Source of the DNA: Sarcocystis neurona | Lineage: Eukaryota; Apicomplexa; Conoidasida; Eucoccidiorida; Sarcocystidae | Length of the DNA: 64,000 nt | Direction of reading: 5' to 3' | Assembly (NCBI GenBank): GCA_000727475.1 | Contig: KL647295.1 | Location: forward strand, 360,839-424,838 | Shown: piece after piece, positions 30,401 to 40,517 of the stretch | Position numbering within the stretch: the stretch's first letter is position 1 | Layout of the letters: each line of letters starts with the position of its first letter | The notes under the pieces: generated by a model | Database searches by the model: none | Seen by the model: only the letters and a program-made list of their open reading frames with translations | Told to the model about the DNA's origin: nothing | Made by a program: the position numbers and the translations under genes

Positions 30401-33171
30401 GGGGGCAACAGGAGCAGCAGGTAGAAAGGCATGTAGCAGCTGCAGCACAGCTTGATGAATACAGAGCCAGGTCTCGGAGCAGCGGCTGCTGCGAGCCTCC
30501 CCACGTTTGTCTGGCGCAGTCAAGACGAAGAAGCGAACAAGAGCTGCTGCTTTCTTGCTGCCGTTATTGCTGATGAGCCTGCTGCTGTTGCCGCTGCTGG
30601 AGGACAGAAAGTGCCACAGGAAAGGCAACAGCAGAACACGTTCCTGCTGGAGCAGTTGCTGCAGAAATCGCTCCAGCTGCTGCCTGCGGCCTTCGACAAA
30701 CTGCGGCTCCGCGCTCGGAAGCAGGTGCCGTGCGGGCAGCAGCGCAGCCACTGCACACGTCGAATCAGCAGCAGCAGCAGAGTCAGTAGCAACACCAAAC
30801 GCAGGACCACGCAGTAGCTGCTGCTCCTGCTGCTGCTCGGCCTCCTTATTTGCAGAAAGCAACCGACAGGAGAGCGAGCAGCAGCTGCTGCTGTCACTGC
30901 GACTCTGCTGCTGCTGTTGTAAGCGCTTCGCGCTTCGCAGTAACGCAGCAAGAGCTGGAGCAATCGGCGAGGAAGCTGCTGCGGCTGCTGCTGCCGCGCT
31001 GCTGTTTTCGTCACTGCTGCTGCTGCACGCACGGGGAAGCAGCTGATGCAGCACTGGCACCTGCCCGTCCAACGCTTGCGGACTATTTTTCTGTACAAGG
31101 AGCAGCAGCACCGCCCACAGACACACCGCACCGAGGCATCCCAGAAGCAACATATAAGAACAGTAGCGGCACTTTACGGCAGCACCGACAGCCTGTCAGC
31201 TCATCAGCAGCAGTGCGTCACGGCAGCAGCAGCACGTACTACTCCCAGCAACAGCAGCAGCGCGCGTTACACCAGCAGCAGGATTCTACACGAGCAGTAG
31301 CAGCAACACTCGCACTCCCGGCACACAAGAGTGGAAGCAGAAACAGCAGCAGCGCACACATCAGCAGCAGGAGCGCAGAGAGCAGCAGGAGCAGCCACGC
31401 ACATATAAGCAGCAGCAGCAGCAACTAGCAGCAGCGTCCTTCCCAGCCGCGGCGCCCATTCCAGCAGCAGCACATACTGGTGAGAAGTGAAGCCTGTGGG
31501 GTGAAAAGCAAAGCGTGCGAGGTGAGAAACACGCGCAGTAGACAGAAGCGTCCCGGTCAACGGCCTGTCTCCGCAGCAGCCCGACATTGCACCGCAGCCG
31601 TCCCGCTCGCTGCCGCGCAGCTCAGCAGCAGTAGGGGTGACGAGCTACCAGCCTGGTGCATAGGGGGAACCAGCGGCCGAGCTGTGGAAATAGGCGGCAG
31701 CAAAGCGGCAGGAAGAGCGGAGAACCAGCGGCTCAGTTCTGAAGAAAGGCGGCAGCACACTGGCAGGTACAGCGGTAGTAGCAGCGGCGGCGGCAGAGAG
31801 CCCAGCAGCCGCAACAACAGCAGCAGCAACAGCAGCCACTGCAGCAGCAGCAGACGAGAGCGCAGCTTGCAGCTGGGCGACAGATTCAGCAGGCCAAGCA
31901 GCTGACACCGAGCAGACCCCACCAGCAGCAGCCAAGCAACAGCAGCAGCGGCAGAGCAACCACAGCAGCAGTAACAGAGCGACACGAGCAGCAGACCAGG
32001 CACCCGCAGCCGAGCAGAGCCCAGCGTCAGCGGCCGAGCAGAGCCCAGCGTCAGCAGCCGAGCGACAGCAGCAGCAGCGGCAGAGCGACAAGAGCAGCAG
32101 CAGAATACCAGCGGCAGCAGGGCAGCGAAGAGCAGCAGCAGCACCAGGGCAGGGGGAGAGCAGAGCAGCGGCAGCACGTTTGCTCACGAGTCTGTGCAGA
32201 GCAGGAGGAAGCGGATGCGGACAGAGAAAGGCGTGGGCAGCAGGAGAAGCAAGAAGGCGATCGATCGCCGACGCGAGCGCGTGGAAGTCCCTGAAGCGGC
32301 GCTTGACAGTGAAGTGCGCCGTCCCATACGCATCAAAAATATGAACGACGTAGCGGGTGGGCTCTGCTGCCGCTGCCAGCCAAGAAGTGGTGCTGCTGCC
32401 ATCGCTGCAGCTCTCTGCACGAGGTATGGACACGCGAAATGGGAGCTGCGAAGCCGTACCAGATTCCCCGGCGGCTGCAGCACGCTGCAGGGAAAGAGAT
32501 GAAGAAGCAGCAGCAGCAGCATCCGTGGAAGGAAACCACAACGAAGAAGAAGACGAAGCAGCTGCGGCAGACGGAAATGCACCAGCGGCAGGGGAGGCTG
32601 CAGCAGACCCGAAGCCGGCAGCAGAGGAAAAAGAAGAAGAAGCTGCTGCTGCATTTGCCAAGGGAGCAGCACGAGCCCCAGCAGCAAGACAGTCACTCTG
32701 CGCACGTGCGAGCGGACCACGTGCAGCAGCAGGTACTGCCGCAGGAGCGGCAGCAACGAGGCGAGGAGAAAAAGACGACGCGCGTCTCTGTCTTGCTGCA
32801 GCAGCAGCAGCACCAAGAGGAGGAGGAAGAGGAGGAGGAGAAGAGGCAGCAATGATGAAATTGGGTAGAGAAGGGAGCGAAGCATAGACGGTTGAAGAAG
32901 ACGCAGAAGAAGGACGATGCAGCGGACGACAAGCTGCTGCTTCTTCTGCATGCAGAGCCGCTCGCACAGCTGCCTGGTCAAAAAAGAGGTCTCCTTCATC
33001 TTGGGCTGCAGCCGCGGCTGGCCGGTCTTCGGCCGCATCATCCCTCGCCAATGCTACTGAGGCGGCGTGTGCGGCTAGTGTGGCTGCTGCTGCTGCTCCT
33101 GCTGCCGCTGAGTCGGAAGCGCTGCGCTGCAGCTGCTGCAGTCGCTCGTGCAGGCGAGAAGTCTCCGTCAT
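27464..33171 (-). CDS. PX-domain protein with helical-repeat region, predicted 1406 aa
   Basis: Exon 1 runs from ATG at 33171 to 32188 (328 codons) and ends in phase 0 at GTGAGC. Exon 2 starts near 30700 after GAGCCGCAG, in phase 0, and ends with TAA at 27464. Residues about 270-328 are the first half of a PX domain: RYVVHIFDAYGTAHFTVK, then the lipid-binding signature RRFRDF (291-296), then the LPP loop. Exon 2 opens with the second half, FVEGRRQQLERFLQQLL and LLPFLWHFL. PX domains bind phosphoinositides, most often PtdIns3P, on endosomes. Next come helical stretches (HPLVVLRLLALLGE; QVLLLLQLLVLREA; DTLERLLTLLEAA) resembling armadillo/HEAT repeats. Gln/Ala linkers, another helical block (DALLLVIERCTTLSLLL; FIKARGGMLRLRRLLLL), an acidic Glu run and a basic C-terminus follow. 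The PX call is firm. The exact acceptor and the absence of further introns are inferred. Confidence 0.65.
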
Positions 33172-33476
33172 CCTGGCACAGCAAAACCCGAGCCACTCCA
33201 CACTTTCAGCAGCACGCCATCCCTGGAGGCTGCTGCTGTTGCTGGTGCCGCAGTGCCAGTCACAGCAGCAGACGCGCCTGCACGCGGAGTCAGTCGGTTC
33301 GCAGGAACGGCAGCAGCATGCAGTGCTCGAGAACGCAACAGAAACAGCAGCAACACAAGTGCCGAGGCCAGGCCGCTGCAGCAGGAGGAAGAAGAAGAGG
33401 AACTCTTGGGATTACGGCAGAAAAAACAGCACACGCCTCCGCTCGTGTCGAACAAATGTGCTGCAGCTATGCTGCC

Positions 33477-34172
33477 CTACCACCCTGCTGCTGCAGTTCC
33501 TGCAGCTGCGGGTGTACTACTCCTGCAGCTGCAACCGCTGCTGTGGCTGCAGTCTGAGGCCGCTGTGGCTGCTGCTGCGACTGCTGCGGTCACAACTGGC
33601 TCAGACGGGACTGCTGCTGTTGCTCGTGGCTCTAAGAAATGCGGCAGGTCCCCGTGCTGGAAGTGCCGCTGCCTCCGCTGTCGCTCTCTGAGCTGGCGAG
33701 TGCACATGTTGCTGGGCTGGCGCTGCGTTGAAGAGCTGCTGCTGTTTCGGTTGCAGCTTCTGCTGCTGAAGCTGCTGTTTATTTCCGCGGCCTGCTGCTC
33801 TTAATGCTGCTGCTGCTGCTGGTGGCTGTGGAGCCACCAGTGTATTGCTGATGCTGCGGTTGCTTCTGCTCGGGCTGCAGCTGCTGTCTTTGCTAAGGAT
33901 GCTGCCTTTGCTGAGGCTGCCGTTGCTGCGGCTGTCGCTGCTGAGGCTGTCGCTGCTGAGGCTGTCGCTGCTGCGGCTGTCGCTGCTGAGGCTGTCGCTG
34001 CTGAGGCTGTCGCTGCTGAGGCTGTCGCTGCTGAGGCTGTCGCTGCTGAGGCTGTCGCTGCTGCGGTTGTTTGTGCTCTTGCCGTGCTACGGCCGTTGCT
34101 GCCGCTGCTGTAGCTGCTGTCCCGGCCGTTCCTGTCACGCTGTTGCTGTTGCTGGTGACCGACTGCACGCAC
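33477..34172 (-). CDS. Candidate repeat-rich coding block upstream of the PX gene
   Basis: Minus-strand frames 33477-33707, 33601-33837 and 33801-34172 each carry natural-looking segments (for example QRHFQHGDLPHFLEP; NKQQLQQQKLQPKQQQLF; an SAATA pentapeptide array). They could be exons of a separate gene or 5' exons of the PX gene, whose frame is open upstream of its ATG. I cannot join them confidently. The same DNA on the plus strand reads as a Leu-Arg-Leu-Ser array. Confidence 0.25.
33931..34065. repeat. 15-bp minisatellite, nine units
   Basis: Nine tandem units of GCTGTCGCTGCTGAG (G to C at the next-to-last position in two of them), flanked on the left by degenerate copies from about 33880. 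The period keeps every frame: the minus strand reads SAATA or QRQPQ pentapeptides, the plus strand LRLSL. Confidence 0.95.
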
Positions 34173-35541
34173 TTGCTGCTGCTTTTCTAGCAGTCCCTGC
34201 TGCTGCTGGTGCGCTTCCTGCTGATGCGGCTTCTAGTCCAGCGCGGCGACAGGCAAAGAAGCAACACCAGCAACGGCAGCGGGACACACACGGCAGCAAC
34301 AGAAGCAGCAACAGCGGGGCAACAACTTCCCCGGCAACAAAGGAGCAGCCCCAACAGTGACTCTTCTGCACAACGCAGGAGAGCATCCCCGCCGCTATTA
34401 AGCGCGCAGCAGGAACAGCAGTGGTGACGCATCAACTGCAGCAGGACAATATTTCCTCTTGAGGATACGAACAGCCATAGCAACACAGCAGCAGCAGCAT
34501 GAGTCAAGTGGCAATGACGATACGAGAACAATCTCAGCGTTTTGTAACGGTGCTGGTCTGCGATTTTTAGCAGTTGCCTGCTGTAGTCGTCCCTGCTGCA
34601 AAACAACTCGTCGTCTGCGCCAAGGACGACCCACCAAGGGCGGTAACCAGCACAGCATACACTTCCATATATATATATATATATATGTATAAATAGCGTG
34701 GCCGCGGACACACCGGGAGGGGGTAGCAGACAATACGTAAATAGACATCTCTAGTTCATTTAAATATGTATATGTGGTACTGCATCGGTATTTTCCCCGA
34801 AGATGCACTGGTGACCCCATTAGCACGTGCGAACTGGCAGTTCCTGGTCTTTGCACACGGAATCTTCGCCATGTAGAACTCTGTAGCACCTGCAGGAAAA
34901 TACCTGGACGTGGCTGCATCGGCAGAAACGACGACGTAGAACTTCCCTACGTGTGGAGACAGGACGGCCGGCCGTCCTGCGCGTCAGGCAGCCTAGCCAG
35001 TGTGAGTGGGAATCGGAACACCGCCCCGTGGGAAAGGCAGCGAGAAAGAGAAAGACATGGAAATACCGGAAGGTGCAAGGGGAACAAGCGGAAAAAGATG
35101 GTCAGGGGAGAGAGAGAAAAGGGGGAGATACGGAATTCGAGCGGCAAGAAGTTATTCTTCCGTCGCTTCGCATATACATATGAGTCGAGAAGAAGAATCG
35201 CTTCGGGCGCCGGGGCTGCAGAGCTTGTCGCAGGCACCGGCACCCGGCAGCAGCGGCAGCAACACGGCAATCAGCCGCAAGCGTGGGCAGCTCACCGCTG
35301 TTGGGCTGCACAGCAAATGCCAGCAGCAACAGCAGGGCAGGGTCGCAGCGGAGAGTACCATTAAGTAGGAGAAAATGAGCCGGGGGAGACAAGAAGTTGA
35401 GAGGAATCGCAATAGCAACAGCAACAGAGAGGCAGCACAGCAGGACACCAAAGGAAGGAGGTTGAGTGTGAGTCCCGCGTGCAGCAGCGCGGGAGAAAAT
35501 GCTTCTTCTGCGGTGACGATGCCTCTTTTTCCGTTCTACGC
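34173..35541. other. Mixed sequence with an uncalled candidate membrane exon
   Basis: 34667-34686 is a TA array. The minus frame 35102-35656 has no ATG but includes a hydrophobic stretch (GVLLCCLSVAVAIAIPL) and otherwise natural residues, so it may be an exon of a membrane protein. The plus frame from ATG at 35057 to 35368 is an equally plausible hydrophilic ORF. I cannot decide between the strands. Confidence 0.3.
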
Positions 35542-35964
35542 TTAGCGTCTTGGGAGGCGTGGGAAGGGAACAGGTTTCTTCTGGACGCAGAAAACTTTTT
35601 TTTGCCACTGATAATATCGCCGGGCCTCCTCCGCACAGGCAGGACGACGAAGGCACCGAGCCGCAGGTGAGAAGCAGCTAGGCGACGACGGCGCTGAGCG
35701 CGGCACGCACGTGCTGCGCAGTTTTACGGGGAAAATGGTGACACTACAGAAACTGCAGAGAGATTTTTCACATATTTTCCCACTTTCGAAGGCTTCTATA
35801 TATTTAGAAGATGCTGTTGTCCTACTATGCCTCCTTGAGAGCACATAATATAGAGAGACACCGTCGAGCTTGTACCACCTGATCGACAATACCCGCAGCT
35901 TGTAGATAGGTACATGTGCTGTATCCACACAGAGAGGGCAAATTCCGTACGTAGCAACTTTCAT
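35542..35964 (-). CDS. Hypothetical small protein, 140 aa
   Basis: ATG at 35964 (G at -3) opens a repeat-free frame ending with TAA at 35542. It starts MKVATYGICPLCVD and is rich in Tyr, Arg, Ser and Cys, with a CPLC motif and further pairs of Cys. The C-terminal 40 residues are basic (RYYQWQKKVFCVQKK). No domain is identified; the Cys pairs are too irregular for me to call a zinc finger. The sequence is in the repeat-poor part of the window, so an open frame of this length carries more weight than in the triplet blocks. Confidence 0.35.
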   Translation of the reverse strand: MKVATYGICPLCVDTAHVPIYKLRVLSIRWYKLDGVSLYYVLSRRHSRTTASSKYIEAFESGKICEKSLCSFCSVTIFPVKLRSTCVPRSAPSSPSCFSPAARCLRRPACAEEARRYYQWQKKVFCVQKKPVPFPRLPRR

Positions 35965-38900
35965 CACGCGTAAGCGTTATAACTGCGGTAGGTAGACTGT
36001 GAAATACTTCTGCGCACATGCGTAGTAGATCCTCGCGTCTGCATGTATACGGATGCGTGAGTCTGGTCACGGTCCATTACAGCTGCGACGACGTCTATCG
36101 AAGAAGGCATGCGTTTCTCTCTATTTATCTCTATTAATTTGGACTCTAGAGAGGTCCACGTGTAAATAGCCGACGCCTGCGACGTCCATCAAAGAAGGCA
36201 TGCGCTTCTCTCTATTTATCAATTAGGACTCTAGAGGAAACAGCAAGGTCCACGTGTAAAAAGCCACCTCCTGAAACCTGTAGGTGTGTGTGTGTGTGTG
36301 TGTATTCAGAATTCCGTGTGTATGTGGTGATGCGTTTTACGGAGTAACCGGCTGGCAATGGTGTAGAGAGATAGACGTCCTGCAGAATACGCAGAGATAC
36401 TATTGCAGAGACTAAACTCCGCTCCATAAATATATAAATGCACACAAGTATGTGGCGACACACATATGTATATGCGACATCCTGTAATTCCGTACATTAC
36501 AAAACTATCTAGGTACCTGACTTGTGTACAAGAAGGTACATGGACGACAGATTACACGCGTCGGTACTGGCATATATCTCTGTGTCTGAGTGCACACATA
36601 TACGTCTAACTCCATACACGCAGGACAGATAGGTGTAAGCATACACTGCCAACGGCTCTACGTCGATATTTGACCCTTTGGGCGTGTACGCCTACGCCCA
36701 CGTGGACATATACGTTCGTGAATAAAACAGTGAACTGTGTTTACTAGTGACTGTCTGTAGATATGTATGTGTCTCTACGACCAAAACCCCTCGGCCTGGA
36801 CTGGTGCAAGTACACGTAGATAGAGAAAGGGAGAGAGACACGAGTACATGCATGCATACGCATGCATATGGTATATGTGTGTTCATTACACGTGAAGGTG
36901 ATATCTGAAAACGCCTGTGGACGCAGTATATTTCTCATCCAGTGTAACGCATGCCACTACATATATATGTATATATAAACATATAGGTGCTGCGGAAAGA
37001 GACAGAGTAACTCGTGTCTGTAAGCCTGCTGAGGAGAAGTAGCTGCATACAGCGACACGATACTTCTTACTGGTATGTCCACGGTCTGCAGGGTAGACTA
37101 CATATATGCTCCTACACATACGTAGAAGAAAACTGCCGCGACGGTAGATATCTATATATGTATATATATATATGCACACAAGTAGAAACACCAGCTCCGC
37201 AGCAGTGTACGCAGTACGAAAACTTTGCAAATCAACAGCCCTGCATGCTTGCCGACGCGTGTGATACAGTCGTGGGTATGCTTTCACATGCATACCCACC
37301 CACCAAAGCTAGCCGTACACATGTTTGTGGATGTCTCGCATTACAAATTGCTACCTCTGCGCAATATGTGTGAATTTTCGCATCTCCTTATGTGTAGGGA
37401 GAGACGCAAATTTGTGTCTGTGTAGAAAGGAGTCCGGAATCAATGCTATTCTACGTCAAAATACACATACGCGCACGACGGGCACAGGCATTCCTACACG
37501 AATGAATAGTTCTACGTACTTACATGTCGATCCACAGTGGATAGATAGTCGTGAAAACAGTAGAGATGAATTTCTAGAAGTGAGTACAGGTACGTGGATC
37601 TACTTACGAATAACCTTAATCCGTTGTGGGCACTGAGCCATCTACTTGCAATGAGCTTGAATTCGTTTACATATATATATATATACATATATATACATAC
37701 ACGCGGGGGTTCATCTCTTGGTCAGCCATTAGAAGGAGGTGCCTCCACCCTACTACGCGGCTGACTATACTATGCATATACACACACACAAAAACAAACA
37801 AGCATGCGTGCAGGCATAGATGTGGGCAGTCTGTGGGCAGGTCTGTGTTGTCAGTGAGGTTTGTGTCTAGGTAGTGAGGGAGTCACGGAGGACCGATACG
37901 TTTGCTCTCTGCGCGCTGATTTTGCGCGTTTGTCAGCTGACTCGGGATGCTGGCTGCGCGCATTGAGCAGCCAAATCCATGGGAGGAGAAGTTCATCCAC
38001 CCAGAGAAGTGCACCTTCATCGCTGTTTGACTGAAAGCCCTTCCTTGACAAAAAAAGAGTCGAACGAGACGAGGCCCTGCGTGCCCGCAACCACATACAG
38101 CGTCGGAATTTTCGCACTCTCACGTCACACGTGTCCACGTCCGTGGTAACCTCCGTAGGAGGGACTGCTAAAAAACGCGGAAGCCAGTGACAACTGCTTC
38201 ACCGCAAACTCCGTCGCCCCATACAGGTGTCAGTAGAGAGACTCAAGAGGCCACGTCGACAAGTATACGCGTGTGCAGCCCTAGAGTCCTCGCAGTATCG
38301 TGCACTTACGTAGGTGCAGGCACTCACACAGAGATACGCTTCTCTGTGATTGCTAGGCGGCACAGGGAAGGGAATACGTTCATTTACAGCTACACGGTGG
38401 TCTTCAAACACGGTCGACCGGCGTATATACAATTAGGATAGCACCAGCTGTACTCACAACGAGTACTTAAACTAGCACATAGGTGTGCAGTGACAGTGCA
38501 CAAGTACATGCATATATATAAGTATGAAAACGACCGCGCGTAGAAGCCCCTTATACTGGCTACACGCGCTACACACGTGCATACCGGTGCATTCAGTGAC
38601 AGTGAATCTGCTCGTGTTAAGCGCGCTTGCTTTGCGGACACCTGACTAAATGCCTCCGGAGGGATGCTATCGCTGCCCCATTTCAAAAACGAAACATGCT
38701 TCTTTTTTCAGCTCCCATTTGTCCTGCAGTGGTGCCCCCTATTTCTTGGTTAGCAGTGTCTTGTCAGGCTGCCTCTGTTTCTTCCCATGTGCCACCAAGT
38801 TCTGCAATGTCTGCTTCATCACGTATCTCGTCTGTCTCATAACGGGCAAGTGAAATTTACTGTTGTCCTTCCCCGCTTCCCGCTAGAAGACGACGCAGCA

Positions 38901-39424
38901 AAATGAAGTACGCATGAGATGGTTCTGCCCCTTTACAATACGGTCCTGGAGATAACAGGACATTTCGCATGGAAATGCCAGGTTTTACCGTTGAATACCT
39001 GGATGACGGAGACGTCGACAGAAAATAAACAGCGGGGGGTCCGGAGGTGAGAGGCGGTGTCTAGATAGGGACGTACAGGTAGATGAACAAAACCTGCTTT
39101 CTGACCGGCATTTTCATATAGGGAGGTGTGTGAACATGTGACAGTCAGTACTCATATCCAAACCCTATACGCTTAGTTGCCTTTCTCAAATCACAAGCTA
39201 GACAGTTCGCCGCATGGAGCGATTTTGTCAAGCGCTGCACACTTCGTGCTCCATTGAAAGCTTCTGCCCAGGAGTACGCTTGCACTTGCATGTAATATAT
39301 TTATATTTTATCTTTTGCAGTCCCACGCAGCCCACATCCCTGGGGCGTTAACGTGGCTGCAAGAATAAAGGCGGAGATTTCCTTCCCTACCTAACGAAGA
39401 TGCAGGAGAACAGCCACTGTCACC
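35965..39424. other. Repeat-poor intergenic region
   Basis: Mostly unique, moderately AT-rich sequence with many GTATAC/TACGTA words and short TA and TG runs (a TG run at 36284-36302). A duplicated segment at 36088-36265 is listed separately. The only frames of note are a minus frame 37851-38094 (81 codons from ATG at 38094, ordinary composition) and a 67-codon Cys-containing plus frame at 38650-38853. Neither is convincing. Confidence 0.5.
36088..36265. repeat. Tandem duplication of an 85-bp segment
   Basis: Copy 1 (about 36088-36171) and copy 2 (about 36181-36265) share blocks such as GAAGAAGGCATGCG/CAAAGAAGGCATGCG, TTCTCTCTATTTATC, GGACTCTAGAG and GGTCCACGTGTAAA in the same order, with small indels between blocks. 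Both copies retain a GCATGC and a CACGTG hexamer. Confidence 0.85.
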
Positions 39425-39943
39425 TCACAAGTGTTGAGTACTGCGAGCTCTCGTACCCACTACGAGTACAGTTCTCCGTCTACGTGTCAAAACTGCAAAA
39501 GGCAGCCTTACATGCCCCGAAACACGTATGGCGCAGGCCTGTTGCCGTGGAGATACGCGCACACGCGTGTTACTAAGCGAGAAGGTCACATAGCACGGAT
39601 AAGGAGGCGCCTTCGGGTCGCAATTGGGACAGACGTATACCGACATATACACAGATATGTGTATGCATATATATATATATATACACAGTCCAGCTTTTTT
39701 GCCTCCACATGTGAAAGCTTTCACAGTGGAATGCTGCGCCTCCGTCCCGCCTGTGTCTTGGTTCTCCGACGTGTACCTCTCACAATTCAGGACAGGTGCT
39801 GGATCACTTGCGTTCTGTCCGTCCCTTCGTTGACTGAACCCTAGCGACTTCGATTTTACCACCACGGCAGTATCACTTGCCTCTGCAATTCCTACTTCTG
39901 TGAACAAGTAGTATACTTCGTCTGTACTGGTTCGCTCGCCCAT
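39425..39943 (-). CDS. Hypothetical protein, up to 172 aa, probably spliced
   Basis: ATG at 39943 in strong context (GAGATGG) opens a repeat-free, charged frame (GERTSTDEVYYLFTEVGIAE; AEASDTAVVVKSKSLGFS). It reads into a TA array near 39670 as Tyr-Ile and then continues in natural composition to a stop at 39425. The TA stretch suggests an intron around 39.60-39.70 kb, but I could not fix the donor. It is downstream of, and on the same strand as, the large membrane-protein gene. No family recognised. Confidence 0.4.
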   Translation of the reverse strand: MGERTSTDEVYYLFTEVGIAEASDTAVVVKSKSLGFSQRRDGQNASDPAPVLNCERYTSENQDTGGTEAQHSTVKAFTCGGKKAGLCIYIYICIHISVYMSVYVCPNCDPKAPPYPCYVTFSLSNTRVRVSPRQQACAIRVSGHVRLPFAVLTRRRRTVLVVGTRARSTQHL

Positions 39944-40517
39944 CTCTTCCCCCCCGGCGATCTGAATCTTGTGCTGCACACTTTCTCTGCAGCTTTGTTT
40001 TGTTCACCCTCATTCGACGGCCCTCCTTTCCTTTCGACTCCACATGCCCCCGCTGTGTGGCCTATTCGATTTGCTGTTGTCTTGGTAAAGCGCGAAGCAG
40101 AAGCTCCACGTAGATGCAGACAGACGAAATGTGAATGCCCGTGCTTCGCTTTTATGCACAGCCGCTTGTGTGGCACTTGTAGCTGCCCCCACCACTGCCG
40201 CGCACTTTGACTGCAGCATTCTGCGGTGTGCTTCTCTCGCCGTTTCCCTGCTGCCGCCTTGCCGTATGACAGGGTGCTGTCTCACGGCTTTTGTACCACA
40301 TCTCTGAGTCCTCCGACATTACAGACACGGTGTGCAGCAGCACCTTTTCTGCCCCTTCTTTTCACTTTTTGCATCGCGCAGCACGAGTATCCAGTCCAAG
40401 CAAGCGTACGACCTTCCTTGTTGTGGACGGGGAAAGGAAGGATTGTGCTCTTTCTTCTATTGGTCCTCTTCGTCATCTGCTATAATTAGCAGAGCTGTTA
40501 CGCCTTTTTCCTTTGCA
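39944..40517. other. Downstream region of the membrane-protein gene
   Basis: Several short frames are open on both strands (for example minus 39892-40176 and 40010-40285, both lacking ATG). The interval is likely 3' untranslated sequence or unresolved exons. Nothing definite. Confidence 0.4.
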
